This document shows, piece after piece, positions 55,341-63,895 of a stretch of 64,000 bases of DNA (within the stretch, counting starts at the first letter, position 1; each line of letters starts with the position of its first letter). The notes beneath the pieces are model-generated. The model saw only the letters and a program-made list of their open reading frames with translations, did not search any database and was not told where the DNA came from. The position numbers and the translations under genes are program-made. The stretch spans positions 184,815 to 248,814 of the forward strand of contig CAWFTF010000020.1 of the NCBI GenBank assembly GCA_963818645.1, in the 5' to 3' direction. This DNA is from Gp6-AA40 sp963818645 (GTDB lineage Bacteria > Acidobacteriota > Vicinamibacteria > Vicinamibacterales > UBA2999).

Positions 55341-56021
55341 GACTGACGGCTCAGATACGTGACCGCTGGTTTCGTGCCGCGATCTTCGAGCAGCTTGCTG
55401 CCGCGAGACGAGCGCGACAGTCGCGACACGGCGCTTTCGGGATCGTCGAGATCGCCGAACACGAGCGCCTGAGCCGGACATGCCTGCGCACACGCCGGCT
55501 TGATCTCGCCGTCAGCGACGTTGCGATCCTCGGCCTTCGCCTGAATCGTCGCGGCCTTGATGCGCTGCACGCAGAACGTGCACTTCTCCATCACGCCGAC
55601 TTCGCGGAGCGAGACGTCGGGGTTGAGCTGAAGGTGCAGCGGCTTGTCCCATGACGGGTTGAAGAAGTCGAAGAACCGGACGTTGTAGGGACACGCGTTC
55701 GCGCAGTACCTGGTGCCGATGCAGCGGTTGTAGACCTGCGCGTTCAGACCGTCAGGCGTGTGATGGCTCGCGTAGGTGGGACAAACCGGTTCGCACGGTG
55801 CGTTTCTCGCAGTGCTGGCACATCACCGGACGGAACTTGAGACGCACGTCCGGAAACTCGCCTTCCCAGTAGCGCTCGACACGGATCCAGTGCTTGGCCC
55901 GGCCGCGTGATGCCTGATCGGCACCGACGGTCGAGATGTTGTTCTCGGCGTGGCACGCGGTCACACAGGCGCCGCACCCATCGCACCGATCCAGATCGAC
56001 CGCCATTCCCCATCTAGGCAT
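55337..56021 (-). CDS. actB: Alternative complex III iron-sulfur part of ActB, one frameshift
   Basis: Start ATG 56021 (MPRWGMAVDLDRCDGCGACV). Cysteine sets: CDGCGACVTACH; CQHCEK; then, in another frame after one extra C near 55795, PCEPVCPTYASHHTPDG, CIGTRYCANACPYNV, CTFCVQRIKAA and CAQACPAQALVFG. Four clusters are implied, as in ActB. Here this part is a separate gene 19 bp after the molybdopterin-like part, whereas many ActB are single chains. Confidence 0.87.
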
Positions 56022-56040
56022 TCGGAATCCTCACCAATGG

Positions 56041-58299
56041 TTAACGTCCTCTATCCGTCTCCTCACGAGAACCGCCGGCGAACAGAATCAACCGTCCATC
56101 CGGATCGCCGACGCGCGTCACGCGAACGCGTGTGGCAGCCCACGCGAGACTGCCGGTTTCGGCGTCCGTCAGCGGAGCCAGCAACTCCAGCGGGTTCTCA
56201 CCTCGGCCGCTCGCGTAACGGGTGAACGTCTGATGTCCCTGCCCTGCAGGCATCGCAACGAGATCCGGCGCAATGCCAGGCGACACGATCGCGGCCGTCC
56301 TGAGCGTGCCCTGAGATGATGCGACTTCGACGATGTCGCCGTCGTGGATGCCGAGTGTTGCCGCGGTCGTTGGATTGATCTCGATCCAGCTGCTCCACAT
56401 GGCTGACGTCATGGGATCCGGCATTTCCTGCAGCCATGGCAGATGCGCGAGCGAGCCGTCGAGAAACGCGCTCGAGGCATACGGGAGAAAGTGCAGCGGA
56501 AACTGACCGGCGTCGCCGTCGAACTCCGGTTCGACGAACCCGAACGGCCTCGTCTGCGCCGCTGGAGCCGCCGCCGTTGTGAGGGCAGCGGGAAGCGTTC
56601 CCCACCAACCGCCCTTCTCCTGCGCCTCGGTCCACGCGTCGAAGGTTGACGTGGTAGGCAGCGCCGATATCGACTCCGTCAGCAGCGCCTCGAAATTCTC
56701 CCAGGGAAGATTGAGTGGCTTCCCCAGTCGCCGGCCGACATCGAGCAGCACGTCAGCAGTTGCTCTCGTCTGATGCAGCGGCATCATCGCCGCGGGCGCG
56801 ACGCTGGCTACGGCGGTCATCGATCCCGATTCGGGCAGCGCCTCGGCCCACGTCTCGAGGAACGAGTGGTCCGGGAGGATCAGGTCTGAGAGCGCAGCGG
56901 TCTCGTCGAGGAACGTACCGAAGCTGACGATGTACGGGACCTTCTCGAGCGCCGCGCGCACACGCCAACCCTTCGGTGCGCTGTAAACGGGGTTCGCGCC
57001 GTCGAGCAGGAGCACTTGCGGTGTCGATGAACCATCGAGGATGCCCGCGACGACTTTGTCGAGCGACGCCGACGCGACTGCGCGACCAGCCAATCCTTTT
57101 GCGGCGGACGCCAGATTGATCTGCGGCGTGAAGAACACACCACCGGGTCGCTCGACGCTGCCAAGGAGCCCATTGAGCGCGTTCACGGCGAGCGCGTTGA
57201 ACAAGCTGTTGGTCTGTGCGAGCGGCGCGCCGCCGATGATGGCCACCGACGGAGTCATTTCCGCGAGCTCGCGCGCCAGGCGCTCTACTCGAGCAGCCGC
57301 GACGCCAGTGATCTGCTCGACCTGCTCGGGGGCAAAGTTGTTCAGCCCCGACGACCAGCCATCGATCAGGGCTCCCGCCCTGCCGCCGGCACCTGCCGGC
57401 CGCAGCTTGGCCGTCATGATCACGTGCGCCAATCCGAGTGCGAGCACACCTTCGGTTCCCGGCTTCACAGGAACCCACTGATCGGCGTTCGCGCCGGTTT
57501 GCGACATCCGCGACTCGACCTGGACGAACATGCCGCGGATCCCAGGTCGCCCTTGCCGCATCAACCCGTATCCGTGTCCCTGCGACGTCGGCGAATTCCA
57601 GGTGCCGAGGAAGTCGGCGCCGAAGCTCAGGACGTAGCGCGCATTCGGCAGATCGAATGTCGGCAGCTGCTCACGTCCGAAGCTGAGCGCGTTCGCACGC
57701 CGCAGCACATCGTCGTTGAACAGCTCGTAGGCGATCGGGCCCGGCGCGCCGTACGCTGCGAGGAATCGATCGACGAGCGCCGCACGATGGCCACGACGGT
57801 GTCGCGTCAGAAACGCCAGCGACTTCTGGTTCCCCGCCATCGCGAGCGCGTCGAGGCGCGACACGAGTTCCGCCGTCGCATCGTCCCAGGAGATGGCGTC
57901 GTACTTGCCTTGGCCTCGATCGCCACTTCGCTTCAGCGGCTGAGTGATGCGATCCGGGTGATACGTCACCTGAATCGCTGCCTGACCGCGCGCGCACAAC
58001 CCGCCATGGTTCACCGGATGCTCGGCGGTGCCTTCGAGCTTCTTGGCCGCGTGGATGCGAACGAGACCCGCCTTTCCATTTCGCACGACGTCGGCGTCCG
58101 CCATCATCATGCGCACGCTCAACCCGCAGCCAGACGCGCACAGCATGCACACGCTCGGCTTCATCGTCGCGATGCCGGGCATGATGTCTTCGTCCGGCAC
58201 GAAGCGGATGATCTCGTTCTCGGGAGTCCCGCAGCTCGCCAGCGCGGCGCTGGTCCCGGAAACGGCGGTCAGTTTGATGAACGCTCGACGATCCATCAC
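56041..58299 (-). CDS. actB: Alternative complex III molybdopterin-oxidoreductase-like part of ActB
   Basis: 752 residues. A Tat-like start: MDRRAFIKLTAVSGTSAALA then SC, a possible lipobox. The [4Fe-4S] motif CMLCASGCGL with GGLCARGQA is kept. The body follows the molybdopterin-oxidoreductase fold (ISWDDATAELVSRLDALA; RYVLSFGADFLGTWNSPTSQ; LLLDGANPVYSAPKGW) and ends in the dinucleotide-binding-like domain (IHDGDIVEVASSQGTLR). In this family the cofactor itself is absent and the subunit is structural, placed outside the membrane. Confidence 0.9.
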   Translation of the reverse strand: MMDRRAFIKLTAVSGTSAALASCGTPENEIIRFVPDEDIMPGIATMKPSVCMLCASGCGLSVRMMMADADVVRNGKAGLVRIHAAKKLEGTAEHPVNHGGLCARGQAAIQVTYHPDRITQPLKRSGDRGQGKYDAISWDDATAELVSRLDALAMAGNQKSLAFLTRHRRGHRAALVDRFLAAYGAPGPIAYELFNDDVLRRANALSFGREQLPTFDLPNARYVLSFGADFLGTWNSPTSQGHGYGLMRQGRPGIRGMFVQVESRMSQTGANADQWVPVKPGTEGVLALGLAHVIMTAKLRPAGAGGRAGALIDGWSSGLNNFAPEQVEQITGVAAARVERLARELAEMTPSVAIIGGAPLAQTNSLFNALAVNALNGLLGSVERPGGVFFTPQINLASAAKGLAGRAVASASLDKVVAGILDGSSTPQVLLLDGANPVYSAPKGWRVRAALEKVPYIVSFGTFLDETAALSDLILPDHSFLETWAEALPESGSMTAVASVAPAAMMPLHQTRATADVLLDVGRRLGKPLNLPWENFEALLTESISALPTTSTFDAWTEAQEKGGWWGTLPAALTTAAAPAAQTRPFGFVEPEFDGDAGQFPLHFLPYASSAFLDGSLAHLPWLQEMPDPMTSAMWSSWIEINPTTAATLGIHDGDIVEVASSQGTLRTAAIVSPGIAPDLVAMPAGQGHQTFTRYASGRGENPLELLAPLTDAETGSLAWAATRVRVTRVGDPDGRLILFAGGSREETDRGR

Positions 58300-58311
58300 T
58301 CGAAGCCCAGT

Positions 58312-58414
58312 AATTCAGAATGCAAAATGCAGAATGCAGACATCGATTTGCTCGGGCAGGAGGATGCCTTCTTGGCGGACCGTTTCTGAATTCTGAATTC
58401 TGAATTCTGCATTT
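58312..58414. repeat. Heptamer inverted-repeat element, GAATTCT type
   Basis: Left arm AATTCAGAATGCAAAATGC plus AGAATGCAGA; right arm TTTCTGAATTCTGAATTCTG plus AATTCTGCATTT. It has the same plan as the GTTGGGA elements (heptad-spaced words on both arms) but a different word. It lies inside the complex III operon between actA and actB, and its right arm runs into the actA stop codon. Confidence 0.75.
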
Positions 58415-59045
58415 AGAAGTGACAAGTCAAACAGTCGTCCGGAGCCTTGCGCTCCCGGTGACAGTTCACGCAGAAGCCCATCGTCATATCGACATTTCGT
58501 TGCGCGGTGCGCTGCGTCGCAATGTTGCCGTGGCACGTCGAGCATTCGACCTTGGCTCGAATGTGCGGCGCATGATTGAACCGGACGTGCGATTGCGCCG
58601 GATACCCGAACACGCGCTTCCAGGCGAAGTCGCGCCCCTCTTCGCGCATCTGCGTGATCTGCCGGATGCGCGGGCGGTTCGTCGCGACGGTGCGATGGCA
58701 GGACATGCAGGTCCGCACGCTCGGCAGTCCTGCGACGGGCCCTTCGGACACCGACTCGTGACAGTACTCGGTGCAGGCGATTTCCCGGCCCGCGTGAATG
58801 ATGTGTGGGAACTCGAACGGCTGCTCGACGACAACAGGATGCCGGCCGAGGAAGTCGTTGACTGCGGCAGCGAACGTCGGGCGCGCCGTGGTGAAGACGT
58901 CCGCCGTCTGTCCGGGGAGCAATTGCGGCGCCGCCGGCGCGGGCACGTTTCGTTCGAAGACGCGGCACCCGAGGCCGCCCGCCAGCGTCAGAACCAGGAT
59001 CAAACAGAGGCGCGCGAACACGGTACCGACCAGCGGCATCCTCAC
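58413..59045 (-). CDS. actA: Alternative complex III multihaem cytochrome c ActA
   Basis: 210 residues with an N-terminal membrane/lipoprotein signal (LCLILVLTLAGGLGC). Haem motifs: CTEYCH (three-residue spacing), CMSCH, CSTCH, CVNCH and CLTCH, giving five sites as in ActA. HPVVVEQPFEFPHIIHAGRE supplies axial His. It is seven bases after the monohaem cytochrome c gene. Electrons from quinol pass through ActB and ActA to a soluble cytochrome or an oxidase. Confidence 0.9.
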   Translation of the reverse strand: MRMPLVGTVFARLCLILVLTLAGGLGCRVFERNVPAPAAPQLLPGQTADVFTTARPTFAAAVNDFLGRHPVVVEQPFEFPHIIHAGREIACTEYCHESVSEGPVAGLPSVRTCMSCHRTVATNRPRIRQITQMREEGRDFAWKRVFGYPAQSHVRFNHAPHIRAKVECSTCHGNIATQRTAQRNVDMTMGFCVNCHRERKAPDDCLTCHF

Positions 59046-59052
59046 CGGGGGA

Positions 59053-59478
59053 TCACTTCGCAGGAGCTGCCGGCTTGGGTCCCATGCTGCGAATGAAGTT
59101 GATGGCGTTCCACACGTCTCGTTCCTTCAGCGTGTCCTTCATCGGCTTCATTTCGGACATGGGCGCGGGGGCGCCGTTCCAGATCACCGCGTAGATTTCG
59201 CCGTCGCTCGCCCCGTGATCCCATTTGTCGTCGGTCAGATCCGCAGGCTTTGGGTTCTTTGGCGCGAGGGGGCCGTCACCCTTGAGCCGAAGCCCATGAC
59301 ACTGACGGCAGTTCATGTTGTACACGGCGCGTCCGGCGTTGATCGAGGCCGGGGTAGACGGCACCGGGTTTTTGACAGCGCGAGCCTTGGGATCACCGCC
59401 GCGCTTCTGCGCGCTGGCGCCAGCCACAAACACGAAACAAACACATACGGCGAGGAGTGCAGTCCACACTCGAGACAT
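59053..59478 (-). CDS. Exported monohaem cytochrome c (ActE-like)
   Basis: 141 residues from ATG 59478, signal peptide ALLAVCVCFVFVAGASAQ. One haem site, NMNCRQCHGLRLKGDGPLAP, with distal Met candidates in GAPAPMSEMKPMKDTL. Class I cytochrome c ending NAINFIRSMG. It is the first gene of the complex III operon; position suggests the ActE role, though in other genomes actE usually follows actD. Confidence 0.85.
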   Translation of the reverse strand: MSRVWTALLAVCVCFVFVAGASAQKRGGDPKARAVKNPVPSTPASINAGRAVYNMNCRQCHGLRLKGDGPLAPKNPKPADLTDDKWDHGASDGEIYAVIWNGAPAPMSEMKPMKDTLKERDVWNAINFIRSMGPKPAAPAK

Positions 59479-59583
59479 CAGGCGTAGTCTCCGAAATACA
59501 AGAGGTTCGGCCGGGCAGTTTATCAGACTTCGGCGCGAATCCCGGCCTCTCGAGACGGACGAGTTGTTGCATAACCGGAGTCT

Positions 59584-60679
59584 ATGAAGCGATGCACGCG
59601 GCTGAGTCTCCTGGCACTGTTGATCGGCTCGATCACGCGGAGCATGCGCAACGTTCGGCAACGACATCGGCTCTCAGGCTGCTGCGCCTGACGGTCGCGC
59701 CGCGGCAATCGCGCGAGCGACGTTGTGGAATGCCACCAATGTCGCGGCGATGAATTTGAAAGACGGACCACAGGCGCCAGGAAGCTTTCCTTTCCGGGCG
59801 CTCGTTGAATGCAACTACCTCGACAAGAAACTCGGCGGTGACTCGCCGAAGTTTGTCTGCGTCATCGGCAAGGACGACGAGGTGAAGGTGAAGTTCGGCG
59901 GGAACAACGGCGAAGTCTTCGGCGAAGTGCTCGCCACACGTCTCCTGTGGGCGCTCGGATTCGGCGCCGATCGGATGTATCCGGTCAACGTCATCTGCCA
60001 CGGCTGTCCCGACGCGTTGGGCGGCGTCGAGCGTCCCGGCAAAGAAAGCCGATTCGATCCGGCGATCATCGAACGCAAGATGGAAGGAACCGAGTGGCCG
60101 CGTGAGGGGAAGCAGGGATGGTCGTGGGAGGAACTCGATCGAGTCGATGCTGAATCAGGCGGCGCGCCTCGTTCGCAGAGAGACGCGTTGAAACTCCTGG
60201 CCGTATTCCTTCAGCACACAGATTCGAAGCCGGAACAGCAACGCATCGTTTGCCTGGACCCCGCGCCGACCGCTCGCGATTCCTGCAGCAATCCCTTCCT
60301 GATGCTGAACGACGTCGGGCTGACATTCGGTCGCGCGAATCGAAGCAACGCCAATGACACAGGAAGCGTGAACCTGATCGCGTGGCGGCGCACGCCGGTC
60401 TGGCGGCGCGACAACACGTGCGAAGGTAATCTGCCCAAATCGCTGACCGGCACCTTGAACAATCCGATGATCGGTGAAGAGGGACGCCGCTTCCTGGCGA
60501 ACCTTCTCCTGCTGCTGTCCGATCGTCAGCTGCACGATTTGTTCGAAGCCGCTCGCGTGGAGTTGCGTCTTCGCGCCCCGGGCACGGCCTCGTCCGGCTT
60601 CGCGACCATCGACGAGTGGGTCTCGGCGTTCAAGGAGAAGCGCAGCCAGATCGTCGATCGCCGCTGCGCTGCCGTCTGA
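59584..60679 (+). CDS. Exported kinase-fold-like protein, probable frameshift in signal region
   Basis: ATG 59584 encodes a signal peptide (KRCTRLSLLALLIGSITRSM), but the body lies in another frame from about 59665 (SQAAAPDGRAAAIARATLWN), open to 60679; within that frame a TTG at 59723 is the first start. Kinase-like words: VKVKFGGNNGEVFGEVLATR (Lys and Glu), VFLQHTDSKPEQQRIVCL (His/Asp loop) and FLMLNDVGLTFG (metal Asp). These recall HipA/FAM20-type kinases acting outside the cytosol. Family not confirmed. Confidence 0.65.
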
Positions 60680-60682
60680 TCG

Positions 60683-61756
60683 TCAGGGCACGAAGACGAT
60701 GCCCCACGGTCGATCGCCAACCGGGACCTTCGCCTTCACGGTGCGGGACGCGACGTCAACGATGGAGACGTCGTTGGATGGCCCGTTCGCCGTGAACACC
60801 GTGCCGCCGTCTGGCGACACCGCGATGCCCCACGGACGCTCGCCGACTTCAATCGACGCAATCTGCTTGTTCGTCGCGGTCTCGAGGATGACCACGTTCT
60901 TGCCTCGACCAGTGGTCACGAAGACGAACTTGCCGTCGGGCGATGCGACGACACCCATTGGACGCACGAGTTGTCCGCCCGTCAGCTTGATGGTCTCGAG
61001 CACCGTATGCTTCATGGCATCGATGACGGCAATCGATCCGCCGTTCTCGGACGACACGTACGCGCGTGAGCTGTCCGGCAGAAATGCCGTCGAGCGAGGA
61101 CGGGGCCCCACGTCGAGTGTCTTCAATACCTTCAGCGCCGCAGTATCGATGACGGCTACGTGCCCGTCCTCTTCCGATGTCACGTAGACCACTTGCCCGT
61201 CGGGCCGCATCTCGACGCCTTCCGGTTCGCCGCCCACCTTCAGACTCGCCACGACGTGACCATCGTCGACTGCCACGACGCTCGCTTCGCCGACATCCTC
61301 ATTAGCGACGAACAGGCGTGTGCCGTCCTGGCTGATCGCCGTCTGCTCCGGATCGGATCCGGCCTTCACGATTCTCAACAGCCGGTGATCGGCAACACTG
61401 ACGACGCCGATGCCGTCCGCTCGCTTGTCGGGCGGCGGCAGTTTGCTTTCGTCAACGCCCGGTCCCGCAATCGGTGAGCCGCTCAACGCGACGTACAGCG
61501 TCGAGCCGTCAGGGCTCACACGGATGCCGCGCGGTCGCTTCCCAACCGGGATCGTCGTCAACACCTTCCGCGCCGCGACGTCGATGACGCTGATGTCGCC
61601 GCTCACTTCGTTGGTCACAAACAACCGTCCGCCGGCGGGCTTGGCTGTGTCGGCGGACGGAGTGGGGGTTGCGGCGGGGGCTGGCTGAGGCGCTTCGGAC
61701 CTCGAGCAGGCCGCCGCCAGAAGGAGAACGAAAATAAAGGCAAATCGTGGACGCAT
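60683..61756 (-). CDS. YVTN beta-propeller lipoprotein
   Basis: 357 residues with a lipobox (FVLLLAAACSRSEAP). Seven YVTN-type blades: RLFVTNEVSGDISVIDVAAR, RLFVANEDVGEASVVAVDDG, VVYVTSEEDGHVAVIDTAAL, AYVSSENGGSIAVIDAMKH and VFTANGPSNDVSIVDVASR are the clearest. It probably sits on the periplasmic side and may bind a cofactor or partner protein. Its stop is three bases from the convergent kinase-like gene; its start is divergent from the PepSY gene. Confidence 0.87.
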   Translation of the reverse strand: MRPRFAFIFVLLLAAACSRSEAPQPAPAATPTPSADTAKPAGGRLFVTNEVSGDISVIDVAARKVLTTIPVGKRPRGIRVSPDGSTLYVALSGSPIAGPGVDESKLPPPDKRADGIGVVSVADHRLLRIVKAGSDPEQTAISQDGTRLFVANEDVGEASVVAVDDGHVVASLKVGGEPEGVEMRPDGQVVYVTSEEDGHVAVIDTAALKVLKTLDVGPRPRSTAFLPDSSRAYVSSENGGSIAVIDAMKHTVLETIKLTGGQLVRPMGVVASPDGKFVFVTTGRGKNVVILETATNKQIASIEVGERPWGIAVSPDGGTVFTANGPSNDVSIVDVASRTVKAKVPVGDRPWGIVFVP

Positions 61757-61797
61757 GGCTCAATGCTCCTCGAAAGGGCGTGGGTATACTAGCCCCA

Positions 61798-63405
61798 ATG
61801 CGGAAATGGCTCATCCTGACCCACCGCTACCTCGGCATCGCGCTCAGCGTGATCTTCGTGTCGTGGTTCGCGTCGGGCATCGCCATGCTCTACGGACGCG
61901 GAATGCCCCGACTCACGCCGGACCTTCGTCTGGAGCGAATCGCGCCGATCGACACGTCGGCTGTGCGTCTCTCGGCGTCCGAAGCGCTCGAACGCGCCGA
62001 GCTCGATGGCACGGACAAGGTCACCCTGCTCACGCTCATGGGCCGACCGGCGTACCGCTTTGGCACCGCTGACGAGTCGACCACTGTCTTCGCCGACAAC
62101 GGAGAGCTGCTCCTCGACATCGACGCCGCACACGCGCAGACGGTCGCGGCCTCCTTCGTACGTCTCCCGGAGAATCGTCTGCACCACGTAGGCAGGCTTA
62201 CCGAACCCGACCAGTGGTCGCTGACGCTCCGTCAGGGACCGATGCACAAGTTCACCGTCGACGATGAGGCGGGAACGCAGGTGTATGTGTCGGAGCGCAA
62301 TGCGGAAGTCACGGTGCTGACCACGCGCGGCAGCCGTGCGCTGGCGTGGGTCGGCGTGATCCCGCACTTCCTGTACTTCGCGCCGCTTCGCCTCAATCAA
62401 CCGCTCTGGCGTCAGATCGTGTTGTGGACGTCGGGCATCGGCATCGCCGTCGCGCTCCTCGGCATCGTCCTCGGGATCGTCCAGCTCAAAATCACGCGCC
62501 CATTCAGCTTCAAGCGTATCGGCTCCTACTTGCCCTACTCCGGCTCGATGCGATGGCACTACGTGACCGGACTCGTCTTCGGCGTGTTCACGCTGACATT
62601 CGTCTTCAGCGGATGGCTCTCGATGGAGCCCTGGGGCTGGGCGACAAAGGCCGGCCGGTTTGGCGGCGGACTTCGTGAGGCCTTCACGAGCAACGCCGGC
62701 GACCTCTCGGCGTTCCCCGCGTTGAACGCGGACTCGTGGCAGACGATCGCGGCCGGCAAGCCGATCAAAGAAGTGGAATACGTCCGCGTTCAGGACGAGC
62801 CGTTCTTCCTGGTGCGCCGAGATCCAGACGCGGGCGCAGGCACCGAGATCAGGGGCCACGAACCGTACTACGCAATCAGGGCACGCGATGCGGCGCAGAC
62901 GGTCGTCAATGCCCGCACGCTCCAACTGCACGATCGTGACTTCTCGTCCGATTCGCTGCTCGCACGCGTGAAGCAAGCCGTTCCCGATACCGCCGTCGTC
63001 AACGCCGAGATGCTGACGACCTACGATTCGTACTACTACTCACGCGACGGCCTCGCCACGCTGCCCGTCTTGCGCGTGAAGCTCGATGATCCAGACAGCA
63101 CGTGGCTCTACCTCGATCCGCGAATGAGCCAATTGGTCGGCCGCGTGCACCGACTCGACCGCGCGGAGCGGTGGCTCTACAACGGCCTGCACAGCCTCGA
63201 TTTCTCGTTCTGGTACTACAAGCGACCGCTCTGGGATATCGGGATGATTCTCCTCAGCCTGGGTGGACTGACGACCAGCGCGGTTGGACTCTTCCTCGGT
63301 CTGAAGCGGGTGGTGCGTGGGCTACGGAGTGGCCTGGCTCCGAATGCGCAGCCGGATCCAGTTTTCTGGACGGACGAGATCCAGCGATCCGTCGACAGAC
63401 GCTAG
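61798..63405 (+). CDS. PepSY-domain membrane protein
   Basis: 535 residues from ATG 61798 (MRKWLILTHRYLGIALSVIF), chosen because it begins the first membrane helix. Further helices: VLWTSGIGIAVALLGIVLGI, YVTGLVFGVFTLTFVFSGWL and MILLSLGGLTTSAVGLFLGL. PepSY-like periplasmic modules lie near residues 55-150 and 300-400. The start WLILTHRYLG with its conserved His matches iron-uptake/reductase-associated PepSY proteins, which may pass electrons to metals. Intact. Confidence 0.85.
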   Translation: MRKWLILTHRYLGIALSVIFVSWFASGIAMLYGRGMPRLTPDLRLERIAPIDTSAVRLSASEALERAELDGTDKVTLLTLMGRPAYRFGTADESTTVFADNGELLLDIDAAHAQTVAASFVRLPENRLHHVGRLTEPDQWSLTLRQGPMHKFTVDDEAGTQVYVSERNAEVTVLTTRGSRALAWVGVIPHFLYFAPLRLNQPLWRQIVLWTSGIGIAVALLGIVLGIVQLKITRPFSFKRIGSYLPYSGSMRWHYVTGLVFGVFTLTFVFSGWLSMEPWGWATKAGRFGGGLREAFTSNAGDLSAFPALNADSWQTIAAGKPIKEVEYVRVQDEPFFLVRRDPDAGAGTEIRGHEPYYAIRARDAAQTVVNARTLQLHDRDFSSDSLLARVKQAVPDTAVVNAEMLTTYDSYYYSRDGLATLPVLRVKLDDPDSTWLYLDPRMSQLVGRVHRLDRAERWLYNGLHSLDFSFWYYKRPLWDIGMILLSLGGLTTSAVGLFLGLKRVVRGLRSGLAPNAQPDPVFWTDEIQRSVDRR

Positions 63406-63407
63406 AA

Positions 63408-63492
63408 CTCAACCCCCAATCTCCAACTCCCAACCTCCAAACCGACTCTCATCCAGCGCTTGGAAGTTGGGTCTTGGGAGTTGGGAGTTGAC
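63408..63492. repeat. Heptamer inverted-repeat element
   Basis: Left arm CTCAACCCCCAATCTCCAAC plus TCCCAACCTCCAA; right arm TTGGAAGTTGGGTCTTGGG plus AGTTGGGAGTTGACA. It lies between the convergent PepSY gene and the His-rich lipoprotein gene. Confidence 0.75.
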
Positions 63493-63514
63493 AGACTCTC
63501 CAGACGAATCCGTC

Positions 63515-63895
63515 TCAGTTGAATGTGACCGTGTGCATATGCCCCTGGTCGTTCGTTGAGTCCTTCGACACTCGCGTCCCCGCACTGATCTGCGCCAACT
63601 CCGACTGACTCAATGTCACGGTGTGCGTGTGGCCCGAGCCCGTCAGCGTGAGCGTTATCGCATTTCCAGCCGTCAGTTGTGCGGCCGTAATGTCGGCACC
63701 CGTGTGGGTATGCCCGTTTACCGTACTCACAACTCCGGTCTTTCCGCCGCTGGCCGGTGGTGGCATTGGTGTTGGTTCCGGAGTCGCGTTGTCGTCACCA
63801 CCGCATCCGCTGATGGTGATGGTGACGCCGGCCAGCATTGCCAGAGCGCTCTCCACGGTGAACTCACGTCTCGTCAGCAGGTTCTCGTCATTCAT
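63515..63895 (-). CDS. His-rich Tat/lipoprotein with repeated GHTHT motifs
   Basis: 126 residues. TRREFTVESALAMLAGVTIT then SGCGG combines a Tat-like RR and a lipobox. A Pro-rich spacer follows. The mature domain repeats one beta-hairpin word: VVSTVNGHTHTGADITAAQL, TLTGSGHTHTVTLSQSEL and DQGHMHTVTFN. Histidine pairs on successive strands suggest binding of copper, zinc or another metal, in keeping with the PepSY protein next door. Family not recognised. Confidence 0.78.
   Translation of the reverse strand: MNDENLLTRREFTVESALAMLAGVTITISGCGGDDNATPEPTPMPPPASGGKTGVVSTVNGHTHTGADITAAQLTAGNAITLTLTGSGHTHTVTLSQSELAQISAGTRVSKDSTNDQGHMHTVTFN

Noticed and set aside
57424..58389. 321-codon plus-strand frame
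   Set aside because: Antisense to the molybdopterin-like ActB gene; no recognisable domain.
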